In this document: positions 8,917 through 18,184 of the stretch, in pieces | Numbering within the stretch: position 1 is the stretch's first letter | Layout of the letters: every line of letters starts with the position of its first letter | Source of the DNA: Solirubrobacteraceae bacterium | Lineage (GTDB): Bacteria > Actinomycetota > Thermoleophilia > Solirubrobacterales > Solirubrobacteraceae | Direction of reading: 5' to 3' | DNA length: 64,000 nucleotides | Assembly (NCBI GenBank): GCA_023230855.1 | Contig: JALNWQ010000019.1 | Span: 18,595 to 82,594 of the forward strand | Program-made: the position numbers and the translations under genes | Notes under the pieces: generated by a model | Told to the model about the DNA's origin: nothing | Databases searched by the model: none | The model's input: only the letters and a program-made list of their open reading frames with translations

Positions 8917-10931
8917 GCCGCCGCCTCCAGCTCGACGAGCGCCTGGCCCTGGCCGACGCTGTCCCCCACCCCGACGAGCACGTCGGCGACGGTCGCGTCG
9001 GCCGGCGCGGTCAGCGTGATCTCCATCTTCATCGACTCGAGCACCACGAGCACCTGTCCCTCCTCGACCTCATCCCCCGCGGCGGCCTTCACGCCGATCA
9101 CCGTCCCGGGCATCGGCGCCTCGAGCGAGCCGTCGGCGGCCGCGTCCGCGCTCTCGACGACCGGCTCGCGCAGGCGCAGCGCGAACGCGTCGCCGCCGGC
9201 GGCGAGCCACCGCCGCCCGTCGACCGTCACGTGATCCCAGCGCCGGACCCGGCCGTCGGACGTCACGCGCGTGCGCCCGTCGCCGAGGCGGACGGCGGTC
9301 GCCTCCACCCCGTCGGCGTCGCCGACGGTCACGACGGCGCCGGTGGCCGGCGATCCGTCGACGGTGATCTCCAGCACGTCGCCCGCCGCGGTCTCGAGCT
9401 CCAGCGCGACCGGCGCGCGTCCGTCGATCCGCCACGACACGAGGCGGTCCCACGGGTCGGCGGCGGCGTCGGGGGCCGGCTCGAGCGCCAGGACCTCGGC
9501 GAGCGCCTCGGCGATCGCGGCGTCGACGAGGTCGCGCTCCGGCGGGAGCGGCTCGGCCGCGCCACGCTCGATGAGGCCGGTGTCGAAGTCCCCCGCCACG
9601 ACCTCGGGCGCCGCGAGGAGTCGGGTGAGGAACCCGGCGTTCGTCGTGACGCCGAGGACCCGGAGCCGCTCGAGCGCCCCGACGAGCCGCGCCAGCGCCT
9701 GCGGGCGATCGTCGCCGTAGGCGATGACCTTGGCGAGCAGCGAGTCGTAGTACGGCGTGACCGTGGATCCGGTCTCGAACCCGGTGTCGACGCGGATGCC
9801 CGGACCGGTCGGCGCGCGGAACAGGCCGATGCCCCCGGTCGCCGGCAGGAACCCGTTGGCGGGGTCCTCGGCGCAGAGCCGGACCTCGATCGCCCAGCCC
9901 TCCAGGCGCACGTCCTCCTGGCGGAGCGTCAGCGGGTGGCCGGCCGCGATGAGCAGCTGCTGCTCGACGAGGTCGATGTCCTGGTTGACGAGCTCGGTGA
10001 CCGGGTGCTCGACCTGCAGCCGGGCGTTGACCTCGAGGAAGTAGAACCGGTCGGGCTCGTCGGACGCGACGATGAACTCGGCGGTGCCGGCGCCGACGTA
10101 CCCCGCCTCGTGGGCCAGGCGGACCGCGGCGGCGCCGAGCGCCTCGCGCACCGCCGGGGTCACCGTCGGCGACGGGCTCTCCTCGACGACCTTCTGGTGG
10201 CGGCGCTGCAGCGAGCACTCGCGCTCGCCGAGCGAGATCGCGTTGCCGTGCGCGTCGGCGAGGAGCTGGACCTCGATGTGCTTCGCCCGCTCGACGTAGC
10301 GCTCGACGAGCAGCGCGTCGTTGCCGAACCCGGCGAGCGCCTCGCGACGGGCGGCCTCGAGGGCGGCCGGCAGCTCGTCGCGGGTCGGGACGATCCGCAT
10401 CCCGCGACCGCCGCCGCCGGCGGACGCCTTGACCATGAGCGGGAACGCGTCGGGATGCTCGTCCGCGAACCGCAGGATGTCGTCGTCGGTGAGGTCGTCG
10501 CGCTGCAGGCCCGGCAGCACCGGCACGTCGGCCGCCTCGGCGGCGAGCTTGGCACGGACCTTGTCGCCCAGGGCCTCCATCGCCTCGGCCGGCGGGCCGA
10601 TGAAGACGATCCCGCGGGCCTCGCAGGCCCGGACGAACTCGGGGTTCTCCGACAGGAACCCGTAGCCGGGGTGGATCGCCTCGGCGCCCGTCGCGACGGC
10701 GGCGTCGAGCACCCGCTCGATCGAGAGGTACGACTCGGCCGCCGGCGCGGGACCGATCCGCACCGCCTCGTCGGCCTCGCGCACGTGGACCGCGTCGGCG
10801 TCGGCGTCGGAGAACACCGCGATCGAGCGGATCCCCAGGCGCCGCAACGTGCGGATGACGCGGACGGCGATCTCGCCGCGGTTGGCGATGAGGACCGACG
10901 AGGGCATCGGCCGCGGCGACACGACGCTCAC
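8913..10931 (-). CDS. mccA: methylcrotonyl-CoA carboxylase alpha subunit (biotin carboxylase/BCCP)
   Basis: 672 residues from a GTG at 10931 that overlaps the upstream stop (GTGA); an internal ATG at 10907 would give 664. Biotin carboxylase domain from about residue 10 (VLIANRGEIAVRVIRTLRRL), ATP-grasp with KASAGGGGRGMR and FLEVNARLQVEHPVTE, a long linker, then a C-terminal biotinyl domain with the attachment lysine in LESMKME about 40 residues before the end. Partner of the beta subunit just downstream. Membership in the operon from the promoter at 13024 is clear from the tight spacing. Confidence 0.9.
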   Translation of the reverse strand: MSVVSPRPMPSSVLIANRGEIAVRVIRTLRRLGIRSIAVFSDADADAVHVREADEAVRIGPAPAAESYLSIERVLDAAVATGAEAIHPGYGFLSENPEFVRACEARGIVFIGPPAEAMEALGDKVRAKLAAEAADVPVLPGLQRDDLTDDDILRFADEHPDAFPLMVKASAGGGGRGMRIVPTRDELPAALEAARREALAGFGNDALLVERYVERAKHIEVQLLADAHGNAISLGERECSLQRRHQKVVEESPSPTVTPAVREALGAAAVRLAHEAGYVGAGTAEFIVASDEPDRFYFLEVNARLQVEHPVTELVNQDIDLVEQQLLIAAGHPLTLRQEDVRLEGWAIEVRLCAEDPANGFLPATGGIGLFRAPTGPGIRVDTGFETGSTVTPYYDSLLAKVIAYGDDRPQALARLVGALERLRVLGVTTNAGFLTRLLAAPEVVAGDFDTGLIERGAAEPLPPERDLVDAAIAEALAEVLALEPAPDAAADPWDRLVSWRIDGRAPVALELETAAGDVLEITVDGSPATGAVVTVGDADGVEATAVRLGDGRTRVTSDGRVRRWDHVTVDGRRWLAAGGDAFALRLREPVVESADAAADGSLEAPMPGTVIGVKAAAGDEVEEGQVLVVLESMKMEITLTAPADATVADVLVGVGDSVGQGQALVELEAAA

Positions 10932-11749
10932 GAGCCGGCCACCCCGGTCGGCGTGGCGCCGAACGACGGCGCGCGCCGCTCGAGCATCGCCTGCAGCCCC
11001 TCGCGGAAGTCCGCGGTGCCGGTCTCCTCGGCGAGCGACCGGATCTCGTCGGCGGTCTGCTCGCGCAGGATCGCGTCGTCGACCTGGCGCAGCAGGCGCT
11101 TCGTCGTCGCGTGGGCGCTCCGCGGGCCGGCCGCGTGGCGGACGGCGATCGCACGGGCCCGGTCGGCGACCGCCTCGTCGTCGTCGACGAGCGTGAGGAG
11201 CCCGGCGTCGGCGGCCTCCTGCGCCCGCATCGTCGCGTCGCCGAGGTAGAAGGCGAGCGCCCGGCGGTAGCCCAGCTCGCGGACGAGGAAGTACGTGACG
11301 CCGGCGTCGGGGGTGAGCCCCAGGCGGTGGTAGGCGACGGTCAGCGACGTGCGCGGGTCGGCGACGACGACGTCGTGGGCGAGCATCAGGCCGATGCCGG
11401 CGCCGGCGATCGGGCCGTGGACGCCGGCGACGGTGACCTTCGGCGAGCGGTGGATCGCCTCGACGAGCGGGTTGAGGTCGGCCCCGACGGCGCGGACGAA
11501 GTCCGGGACGCCGTCGCCGAGCTTCACGAACGACGCCACCGCGCCGCCCATGCACCACGACCTGCCCTCGGCGACCGTGACGATCGCGCCGACGTCGTCG
11601 CGGTCGTTGGCCTCCTCGACGCAGGTCCGGTACTCGCGGGCCATCCGGTCGTCGATCGCGTTGATCCCGTCCGGGTCGCGCAGCGTGATCGTCGCGACGC
11701 CGTCGGCGACGTCGAGCGCCGCCCGTGGCGTGGTGTCGTCGCCGGCCAT
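10928..11749 (-). CDS. enoyl-CoA hydratase/isomerase family protein
   Basis: 273 residues with the crotonase fold: N-terminal strands (VATITLRDPDGINAID), oxyanion-hole region (WCMGGAVASF near 65-75), and GPIAGAGIGLMLAHDVVVA in the active-site helix. By context it may be the methylglutaconyl-CoA hydratase or a short-chain enoyl-CoA hydratase of leucine/isovalerate breakdown. The usual catalytic glutamates are not clearly placed (an acid is absent in GPIAGAGIGLM, and the second is uncertain), so hydratase activity should not be assumed. One base separates it from the acyl-CoA dehydrogenase gene upstream. Confidence 0.82.
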   Translation of the reverse strand: MAGDDTTPRAALDVADGVATITLRDPDGINAIDDRMAREYRTCVEEANDRDDVGAIVTVAEGRSWCMGGAVASFVKLGDGVPDFVRAVGADLNPLVEAIHRSPKVTVAGVHGPIAGAGIGLMLAHDVVVADPRTSLTVAYHRLGLTPDAGVTYFLVRELGYRRALAFYLGDATMRAQEAADAGLLTLVDDDEAVADRARAIAVRHAAGPRSAHATTKRLLRQVDDAILREQTADEIRSLAEETGTADFREGLQAMLERRAPSFGATPTGVAGS

Positions 11750-11750
11750 G

Positions 11751-12941
11751 TCAGTTGCCCAGCAGCTCGCGGGCGATGATCACCCGGCGGATCTCGTTGG
11801 TGCCGGCCCCGATCTGCAGGAGCTTGCCCGCCCGGTAGATCCGGTTGATCTCCATCTCCCAGATGTAGCCGGCGCCACCGTGGACCTGGAGCGCCGCGTC
11901 GGCCACCCGCATGACCATGAGCCCCGCCTGCAGGACGAGCGACGCGGAGCGCTTGTGCACCCGGCTGCGGGCGGCGCCGTGCTCGAGCTCGCTGACCTCG
12001 CGGCCGACGTCGTAGCAGTAGCTGCGCAGGACCTCGACCTCGGTGTACATGTCGGCGAGCATCCCCTGGACGAGCTGGAACTCCCCGATCGACCTGCCGA
12101 ACTGCTTGCGGTCCTTGGCGTAGTCGACGGCGAGCTCCAGGGCCCGCTCGGCGATCCCGAGGATCATGAACGACAGGCCGATCCGCTCCAGGTCGAGGCC
12201 GCTCATGACGACCTTGACGCCCTCGTTCTCGGCCCCGACGAGGTTGGCGGCGGGGACGCGGCAGTCCTCGAAGACGATCTCGGCGGTCTGCGTGCCGCGC
12301 ATGCCCATCTTCTCGAGCTTCTGCGCCACCTGGAACCCAGGCGTGTCCGTCTCGACGACGAACGCCGAGATGCCCTTGGCGCCCGCGTCGGGGTTCGTCT
12401 TCGCGTAGACGAGCGCGACGTCGGCCATCGGACCGTTGGTGATGAAGATCTTCGTCCCGTTGAGGACGTAGTGGTCGCCGTCCCGGCGCGCGGTCGTCGC
12501 CATGCCGCCCAGGGCGTCCGACCCCGCGCCCGGCTCGGTGAGGCAGAGGCACCCGACGATCGACCCGTCGCACATGCCGGGCAGATACCTCTGCTTCAGC
12601 TCCTCGCCGGCGTTGTGGAGGATGTTGTTGAGGCACAGGTTCTCGTGGGCGAGGATGCCGAGCGAGATCGACGGGTTCCAGCGCGCGACGGCCTGCAGCA
12701 CGAGGCCGGACGCGAAGAAGTCGAGCTCCGCCCCGCCGAGCTCGGCGGGCGCGGTGACGCCGAGGTAGCCGTTGGCGCCGAGCTTGGGGAACGCGTCCGC
12801 CGGCCACCACTCCTCGTTGTCCATCCGCTCCTGGTGGGCGAAGAACTCGGCCCGGGCGAACCCGTCGACCTGCTCGAGGATCTCGCGGTGCTCGTCACTC
12901 AGCCCGATGGACTGGCGGCTCTCGCTGATGACGGCGCTCAT
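11751..12941 (-). CDS. isovaleryl-CoA dehydrogenase-like acyl-CoA dehydrogenase
   Basis: 396 residues from the ATG at 12941 (GAGGAG upstream). Classic acyl-CoA dehydrogenase: CLCLTEPGAGSDALGGM (FAD/substrate loop, about 130-150), YVLNGTKIFITNGPMAD, and C-terminal ALQVHGGAGYIWEMEINRIY followed by GTNEIRRVIIARELLG. Isovaleryl-CoA is inferred because the next genes encode enoyl-CoA hydratase and methylcrotonyl-CoA carboxylase, the standard liu/leucine set; other branched acyl-CoAs are possible. First gene of the operon; the promoter upstream carries the shared doubled operator. Confidence 0.88.
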   Translation of the reverse strand: MSAVISESRQSIGLSDEHREILEQVDGFARAEFFAHQERMDNEEWWPADAFPKLGANGYLGVTAPAELGGAELDFFASGLVLQAVARWNPSISLGILAHENLCLNNILHNAGEELKQRYLPGMCDGSIVGCLCLTEPGAGSDALGGMATTARRDGDHYVLNGTKIFITNGPMADVALVYAKTNPDAGAKGISAFVVETDTPGFQVAQKLEKMGMRGTQTAEIVFEDCRVPAANLVGAENEGVKVVMSGLDLERIGLSFMILGIAERALELAVDYAKDRKQFGRSIGEFQLVQGMLADMYTEVEVLRSYCYDVGREVSELEHGAARSRVHKRSASLVLQAGLMVMRVADAALQVHGGAGYIWEMEINRIYRAGKLLQIGAGTNEIRRVIIARELLGN

Positions 12942-13023
12942 GCTCTGGGTCTCCTCGCTGTGACGGGCTTGCCCGGCGGAAGCTGCTCCACCGGTCGACC
13001 GCGTGCGCGGAGCCCGAGTCACG

Positions 13024-13087
13024 ACCCTATGGCGGCCCCATCCGCCGAACGTCACCCCAATGCGGGGTTCTCGCTCGCCGAAGGGAG
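13024..13087 (-). promoter_or_regulatory. promoter with doubled GC element, leucine/isovalerate operon
   Basis: Minus-strand -10 box TAGGGT (13024-13029); sites CAATGCGGGG (13058-13067) and CCGAAGGGAG (13078-13087) spaced exactly 20 bp, the first 35 bases from the -10. Predicted leader about 76 nt. Confidence 0.55.
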
Positions 13088-13094
13088 GAGACCA

Positions 13095-13119
13095 CCCCCC
13101 GCCGACGTGCGGCGGGGGG
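13095..13119 (-). terminator. hairpin terminator after ABC transporter gene
   Basis: 10-bp perfect stem (13095-13104 with 13110-13119), loop ACGTG, 6 bases beyond the ABC transporter stop. All G/C, no T run. Confidence 0.5.
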
Positions 13120-13125
13120 GGTGCG

Positions 13126-14805
13126 TCACTGCAGGACGGTGCGCCGCTCGAGCGTCAGCAGCGCGGCGGCGAGCGCGGCGGCGGCGAGCGCCGCGATGCC
13201 GAGCAGGGCGGACGGCACGCCGAGCTCGAAGAACGCCGGGTCGAGCCCGGTGACCTGGCGGACCTCGGTGCCGATCCGATCGCTGAGGTCGAGCGCGCTG
13301 CCGTTGCCGGCCAGCCCCCAGCGCGACACGGCCGCGCCGGACGCGATCTTCGCGACGGTGCTCATGGCGCCGATCGGGATCAGCGCGCCCGACAGGAGCA
13401 GCTGCGGGATGAGGACGAGCGGCACGGCCGTCGTCGCCTGGCCCGGGGTCCGCACCGCCGACGACAGCCACAGGCCCATCGCGACGCCCGCCCAGCCGGC
13501 CGCGATGCAGATGCCGAGGATCCCGAGGTACTGGGTGCCCGCGCCGGCGGGGGGCTGCATGAGCGCCACCGGCAAGACGAGCAGCAGCGACTGCAGCGCC
13601 GCGAGCGGGAAGAGCACGAGGACCTTGGACGTGAGGTACGGGGTGAGCCGCACCCCGACCGCGACCTCGCGTCGCAGCACGTCCTGCTCGCGGACGACCT
13701 CGCGACACGACCCGATGAGGCCGAGCCAGAGCGCGCCGATGACGAGCATGAACCCGACGAGGATCCCGTAGAACGGCCCGAGCGACTCGTTGCGCAGGAT
13801 CGTCGTCGGCAGCGTCGCGCCGATCGCGATGCCGATGATCGGCGCCTGGCCGATGAGGATCGCCAACGACCGGCGCTCCCGGGCGAGGCAGAGCCGGTAG
13901 CGCGACGTGAGGATCGTGATCTGGGTCGCCGTCGGCAGGCGACGGGCCGAGCGCCGCGGCGGCACGTAGGGGGCGTCCACCTCGACCTCGTGCGGGCGCT
14001 CCGGCACCGGCTCGCGAGGGGACTCCTCGAGGATCGCGTAGACCTCGTCGATCGAGCGGGTGCCGAAGTGGCGCAGGACCTCGTCGAGCGTCCCGGTGCA
14101 GCGGATCCGTCCGCCGGGGCCGATGACGACGATCTCGTCGCACAGCTCCAGGCTGCCGGTGGCGTGGGTCGACAGGACGACCGCCAGGCCGTCGTCGGCG
14201 AGCTCGCGCAGGAGCTCCATCATCCGCCGCTCCAAGCCCGGGTCCAGGCCGGTCGTCGGCTCGTCCAGCACGAGCGCGGACGGTCGGCCGACGAGCTCGC
14301 TGCCGCAGGCGACGCGACGCTTCTGGCCGTCCGACAGCGATCCGACCCGCTGGTCGGCCTGCGCGGTCATGTGGAGCCGCTCGAGCACCTGGTCGACCCG
14401 GGCGAACCGGTCGGTCCCGCTCGTGTCGCGCAGGCGCAGCGCCGCGGCGTAGTCGAGCGCCTCGCGCACGGTGAGCTGCGGGTGGACGAGGTCGCCGAAC
14501 GGCACGTAGCCGATCTCCTCGACCCGGTCGATCACCGGGTCGCCGTCGAACGTGACGTGACCGTGGGCGGGGGCCTGGACGCCGGCGAGCGTCCGCAGCA
14601 TCGTCGACTTGCCCGCGCCGCTCGGCCCGATCACCGCGCACAGGCGGCCCGCCGCGACGTCGATCTCGGCGTCGTAGAGGAGGAGCTTCTCACCGGCCCG
14701 GACGTCCAGGGCGGAGGCGACGAGGGCGGGGGTGCGGGGCCCGGCGGCCTGCTCGGTCGACGATGTCACCGCCGCAGCGTCGCAGGTCGGGCCGACGGCG
14801 CGCAC
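13126..14805 (-). CDS. ABC transporter, ATPase fused to ABC-2 type permease (ABCG-like)
   Basis: 559 residues. N-terminal ATPase with Walker A GPSGAGKST (about 58-66), signature LSDGQKRR, Walker B ALVLDEPTTGLDP and the switch histidine in VVLSTHATGS. Then a linker and a permease half with about six membrane spans from residue 320. The ATPase-then-permease order in one chain is that of ABCG/White half-transporters, usually lipid or drug exporters acting as dimers. It sits alone between the liu operon and fadD. ATG at 14805 is assumed; a GTG at 14769 is an alternative. Substrate unknown. Confidence 0.85.
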   Translation of the reverse strand: MRAVGPTCDAAAVTSSTEQAAGPRTPALVASALDVRAGEKLLLYDAEIDVAAGRLCAVIGPSGAGKSTMLRTLAGVQAPAHGHVTFDGDPVIDRVEEIGYVPFGDLVHPQLTVREALDYAAALRLRDTSGTDRFARVDQVLERLHMTAQADQRVGSLSDGQKRRVACGSELVGRPSALVLDEPTTGLDPGLERRMMELLRELADDGLAVVLSTHATGSLELCDEIVVIGPGGRIRCTGTLDEVLRHFGTRSIDEVYAILEESPREPVPERPHEVEVDAPYVPPRRSARRLPTATQITILTSRYRLCLARERRSLAILIGQAPIIGIAIGATLPTTILRNESLGPFYGILVGFMLVIGALWLGLIGSCREVVREQDVLRREVAVGVRLTPYLTSKVLVLFPLAALQSLLLVLPVALMQPPAGAGTQYLGILGICIAAGWAGVAMGLWLSSAVRTPGQATTAVPLVLIPQLLLSGALIPIGAMSTVAKIASGAAVSRWGLAGNGSALDLSDRIGTEVRQVTGLDPAFFELGVPSALLGIAALAAAALAAALLTLERRTVLQ

Positions 14806-14916
14806 CGTCCGGTCGGGGGAGATCCGTCGTCGACCGGGGTGGGGCGGGCGACGACATCCGCGGTGACCTGCCCGGCCGGGGGGTGGTCGGTCGCCTCCCG
14901 ACGACGCCGCAAGCCT

Positions 14917-14930
14917 CCCGAACGGGGGAC
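14917..14930. promoter_or_regulatory. single GC palindrome between ABC transporter and fadD
   Basis: CCCGAACGGGGGAC matches the core element of the other lipid promoters, but I find no -10 box at the expected distance on either strand, and the second copy 20 bp away (CCCGGACGGA) is weak. It could serve the divergent ABC transporter or fadD. Confidence 0.3.
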
Positions 14931-15058
14931 CTTGGTGGCCCGGACGGAGTGTGTTGGCGCACAGGCGCTCGCGCGCCCGTCAGGATCGGAGGTTCGTCGG
15001 GGCGATAGGTTCGCTCTGGGACCTGTCCCCCGCGGGACGAACGACGACGGAGAGAGAC

Positions 15059-16840
15059 ATGAGCACCACCACGACCGCAGCCGGCACGACGATCGCGGAC
15101 TTCGCCTTCCGGATCAAGGACGCCTACGGCGACCGCGTCGCAGCGCAGTACCAGACGTCCCCCGGCGAGTGGACGGACATCACGTACGACGCGCTCGTCG
15201 ACACCGGCATCGAGATCGGCCGTGGCCTCCTCGATCTCGGCGTGCAGACCGGTGACAAGGTCTCGCTGCTCGCCGAGACGCGTCCGGTGTGGTCGATGGC
15301 GCACCTCGGCCTGACCGCCAGCGGCGCGGTGAACGTGTCGGTGTACCCGACGAACTCCCCCGAGGAGTGCGCCTGGGTCGTGGGCAACTCCCAGTCGGTC
15401 GGCATCATCTGCGAGAACGCCGAGCAGGTCGCGAAGATCCAGAAGGTCCGCGACGAGCTGCCCGACCTGCAGTGGATCGTCGTCATCGACGGCGAGGCCG
15501 ACGGCGCGATCCCCCTCGCCCAGCTGCGCGAGCGCGGGGCCCAGCACGACGTGTCGACGCTGCGCGAGCGGGCCGAGTCGGTGACCGTCGACGACGCGTA
15601 CATGATCATGTACACGTCGGGCACGACCGGTCCGCCCAAGGGCGTCGTCCTGTCGCACGGCAACTACCGGTTCATGCTCGACACGGCGCCGCAGCTGGCG
15701 AACATCGCCCCGGACGACGTCCTCTACCTCTTCCTGCCGCTGGCGCACGCGTTCGCGCTGCTCTTCCACCTCATGGTGTTCGACGTCGGCGCCAAGCTCA
15801 TCTACTGGGGCGGCGACGCGACGAAGCTCGTGCCCGAGCTCGCCCAGACGAAGCCGACCCACCTGCCGGCCGTGCCGCGGATCTTCGAGAAGATCTACGC
15901 CGCCGTCGTCGGCGCGCAGGACGAGGCGACGCAGGCGAAGATGATCGGCGCCGCCCAGCTCGGGCTGAAGGTCCGCCGCATGCAGGAGGCCGGCGAGGAG
16001 GTCCCCGCCGACCTGCTCGAGAAGTTCAACCAGGCCGACGAGCAGCTCTTCACGAAGGTCCGGGGGATCTTCGGCGGCAACCTCCAGCGCGGCATCAGCG
16101 GCGGCGCGCCGGCCGGCAAGGAGATGCTCGAGTTCTTCTACGGCGCGGGCATCCCGATCACCGAGGGCTTCGGCATGACGGAGACCTCGACCGGCGCCGC
16201 GATGAACCCGCCCGACGCGATCCGGTTCGGCAGCGTCGGCAAGGCCCTGCCGGGCCAGGAGGCGAAGATCGCCGAGGACGGCGAGCTGCTCGTCCGCGGT
16301 CCCAACATCTTCCAGGAGTACTACCGCAACGAGAAGGCCACGCGCGAGACGAAGGACGCGGAGGGCTGGCTCCACACCGGTGACCTGGCGACGATCGACG
16401 AGGACGGCTACATCTACATCGTCGGCCGCAAGAAGGACATCATCATCACCGCCGGCGGCAAGAACATCGCCCCGGCGAACTTCGAGAACGACCTGAAGCA
16501 GTCGCGCTGGGTGAGCCAGGTCGTCATGCACGGCGACCGTCGCCCGTTCCCGATCGCGCTCGTGACGCTCGACCCCGAGACGATCGGCGCGTGGGCGGCC
16601 GAGAACGGCAAGCTCGCCGACGTCGCCGCGCTCGCCGAGGACGACGACGTGCGCGCGCTGATCCAGAAGGACATCGACGAGGTCAACGAGAAGTACGCCC
16701 GCGTCGAGCAGGTGAAGAAGTTCGCGATCCTCACCCGCGACCTGTCGCAGGAGACCGGTGAGCTGACCCCGACGATGAAGGTCAAGCGCAACGTCGTCAA
16801 CGAGCAGTTCGCCGACGTCATCGAGGCGCTGTACGCGTAG
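15059..16840 (+). CDS. fadD: long-chain acyl-CoA synthetase (AMP-forming)
   Basis: 593 residues; ATG at 15059 preceded by CGGAGAGAGAC. ANL-superfamily adenylating enzyme: P-loop YTSGTTGPPKGVVLSH (about 182-197), ITEGFGMTETSTG, the hinge region LHTGDLATIDEDGYIYIVGR, then IITAGGKNIAPANFE. The C-terminal tail (TPTMKVKRNVV) is that of the long-chain FadD/FAA class. It activates fatty acids with ATP and CoA. Isolated, monocistronic, ending in a hairpin; probably the main fatty-acid activator feeding the neighbouring acyl-CoA and lipid-storage genes. Confidence 0.92.
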   Translation: MSTTTTAAGTTIADFAFRIKDAYGDRVAAQYQTSPGEWTDITYDALVDTGIEIGRGLLDLGVQTGDKVSLLAETRPVWSMAHLGLTASGAVNVSVYPTNSPEECAWVVGNSQSVGIICENAEQVAKIQKVRDELPDLQWIVVIDGEADGAIPLAQLRERGAQHDVSTLRERAESVTVDDAYMIMYTSGTTGPPKGVVLSHGNYRFMLDTAPQLANIAPDDVLYLFLPLAHAFALLFHLMVFDVGAKLIYWGGDATKLVPELAQTKPTHLPAVPRIFEKIYAAVVGAQDEATQAKMIGAAQLGLKVRRMQEAGEEVPADLLEKFNQADEQLFTKVRGIFGGNLQRGISGGAPAGKEMLEFFYGAGIPITEGFGMTETSTGAAMNPPDAIRFGSVGKALPGQEAKIAEDGELLVRGPNIFQEYYRNEKATRETKDAEGWLHTGDLATIDEDGYIYIVGRKKDIIITAGGKNIAPANFENDLKQSRWVSQVVMHGDRRPFPIALVTLDPETIGAWAAENGKLADVAALAEDDDVRALIQKDIDEVNEKYARVEQVKKFAILTRDLSQETGELTPTMKVKRNVVNEQFADVIEALYA

Positions 16841-16846
16841 GCGGTC

Positions 16847-16881
16847 GGTGCGGGGCGGGTCACATCGCCCGCCCCCGCACC
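16847..16881 (+). terminator. hairpin terminator after fadD
   Basis: GGTGCGGGG (16847-16855) plus CGGG pairs with CCCGCCCCCGCACC (16868-16881) with one bulge. It starts 7 bases after the fadD stop. Confidence 0.5.
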
Positions 16882-16889
16882 GGGCTTCT

Positions 16890-16953
16890 CCCCCTTGGGG
16901 GGACACATGCTCTCCCTTGGCGGGAGGGAACGGCATCTCCCCTGACCTAGGTT
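16890..16953 (+). promoter_or_regulatory. promoter with doubled GC palindrome, ribB/lipid-storage operon
   Basis: Plus-strand -10 TAGGTT (16948-16953). Proximal palindrome TCCCTTGGCGGGA (16913-16925) begins 34-35 bases upstream, and distal CCCCCTTGGGGGG (16890-16902) is 22 bp away. It is the clearest palindromic version of the shared element, here in the opposite orientation to the minus-strand promoters. Predicted leader about 38 nt; no FMN riboswitch seen. Confidence 0.55.
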
Positions 16954-16997
16954 GGTGATCACGAAGCGACAGCCGGTCCGCCGGCGGGAGAGCCACC

Positions 16998-18161
16998 GTG
17001 TTCCACGACCACACCATCACCGCCGACCGACCGTCCGGAGATCACGCGGGCACCGGCCCGTTCGCGACGATCGACGAGGCGCTCGCCGAGCTGCGGGCCG
17101 GACGGATGGTCGTCGTGTGCGACGACGAGGACCGCGAGAACGAGGGCGACCTGACGATGGCCGCCGAGTTCGCGACGCCCGAGGCAATCAACTTCATGGC
17201 CACCCACGGTCGCGGACTCATCTGCCTGTCGCTCACCGGGCAGCGCTGCGACGAGCTGGGCCTGCGTCAGATGGCCGAGCACAACGAGGCGCCGCTCGGC
17301 ACCGCGTTCACCGTGTCGATCGAGGCGCGCACCGGGGTGACGACCGGCATCTCGGCCGCCGATCGCGCCCACACGATCCAGGTCGCCGTCGATCCCACGT
17401 CGGACTCGTCCGATGTCGTCGTCCCGGGCCACATGTTCCCGCTCCGCGCCCGCGACGGCGGCGTGCTCGAGCGTCGAGGACAGACCGAGGCCGCCGTCGA
17501 CCTGGCGCGCCTCGCCGGCCTGCGGCCCGCCGGCGTGATCTGCGAGATCATGAACGACGACGGGACGATGTCGCGGGTCCCGGACCTCGTGGGGTTCTGC
17601 GCCCGCCACGACCTCAAGATGGTCACCGTCGAGGCGCTCGCCGCGTACCGGCAGGAGCAGGAGCGGCGCGTCGTCCGCGCCGCCGAGACGGGGCTGCCGA
17701 CGTCGCGCGGCGACTACCGCATCGTCGGGTACGAGACCCCGCACAGCGGTGAGGAGCACGTCGCGCTGGTGCACGGCGACCTCGGGGACGGGCACGACGT
17801 GCCGGTGCACGTCCAGCGCGCGGACCTCCTCGTCGACGTGTTCGGCGGCGGGCGGCGCGACGTCGACGCCGCACTGGACTGGATGCGGGCCGAGGGCCGC
17901 GGGGTGCTCGTGTACCTCGGCGGCGACGACCGCCTCGGCGCGCTGCAGCGCCGGGGCCACGCGCCGGCGACGTCGCGTCCGCGACCCGCGGTCGACATCC
18001 CCGACCACGACCTCGCGGCGCAGATCCTCGTCGACCTCGGCGTGCGCTCGGCCCGCGTCCGGAGCGCCGACCGCCTGGCGCTCGAGGAGCTCGCCGACCA
18101 CGGCCTCCACGCCGTCCCCGCGGGTCCGCGGTCGGTCGCGTCGGCCGCCGTCGTCCGCTGA
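16998..18161 (+). CDS. ribB: 3,4-dihydroxy-2-butanone-4-phosphate synthase with degenerate GTP cyclohydrolase II domain
   Basis: 387 residues. Residues 20-225 are an intact RibB: CDDEDRENEGDLTMAAE, THGRGLICLSL, and GHMFPLRARDGGVLERRGQTEAAVDL. It makes dihydroxybutanone phosphate from ribulose-5-phosphate for riboflavin. The remaining part follows the RibA pattern (EHVALVHGDLGDG, DVFGGGRRD, GRGVLVYL), but the three zinc cysteines of the C-x10-C-x-C site are gone and the RQEGRGIGL catalytic loop reads GGDDRLGALQ, so GTP cyclohydrolase II activity is very unlikely. It heads an operon of lipid-storage genes; the next gene starts 23 bp later. Confidence 0.9.
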   Translation: MFHDHTITADRPSGDHAGTGPFATIDEALAELRAGRMVVVCDDEDRENEGDLTMAAEFATPEAINFMATHGRGLICLSLTGQRCDELGLRQMAEHNEAPLGTAFTVSIEARTGVTTGISAADRAHTIQVAVDPTSDSSDVVVPGHMFPLRARDGGVLERRGQTEAAVDLARLAGLRPAGVICEIMNDDGTMSRVPDLVGFCARHDLKMVTVEALAAYRQEQERRVVRAAETGLPTSRGDYRIVGYETPHSGEEHVALVHGDLGDGHDVPVHVQRADLLVDVFGGGRRDVDAALDWMRAEGRGVLVYLGGDDRLGALQRRGHAPATSRPRPAVDIPDHDLAAQILVDLGVRSARVRSADRLALEELADHGLHAVPAGPRSVASAAVVR

Positions 18162-18184
18162 CCGCCGGACCGGCACGGGGCGGC

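Noticed and set aside
10928..11749. Naming the enoyl-CoA hydratase as methylglutaconyl-CoA hydratase
   Set aside because: Operon context fits, but the catalytic acids cannot be placed with confidence.
14805..15058. Full member of the doubled-operator regulon at fadD
   Set aside because: Only one good half-site and no -10 box at the fixed spacing.
16881..16997. FMN riboswitch before ribB
   Set aside because: No conserved FMN-aptamer sequence blocks; the region is explained by the doubled palindrome and a -10 box.
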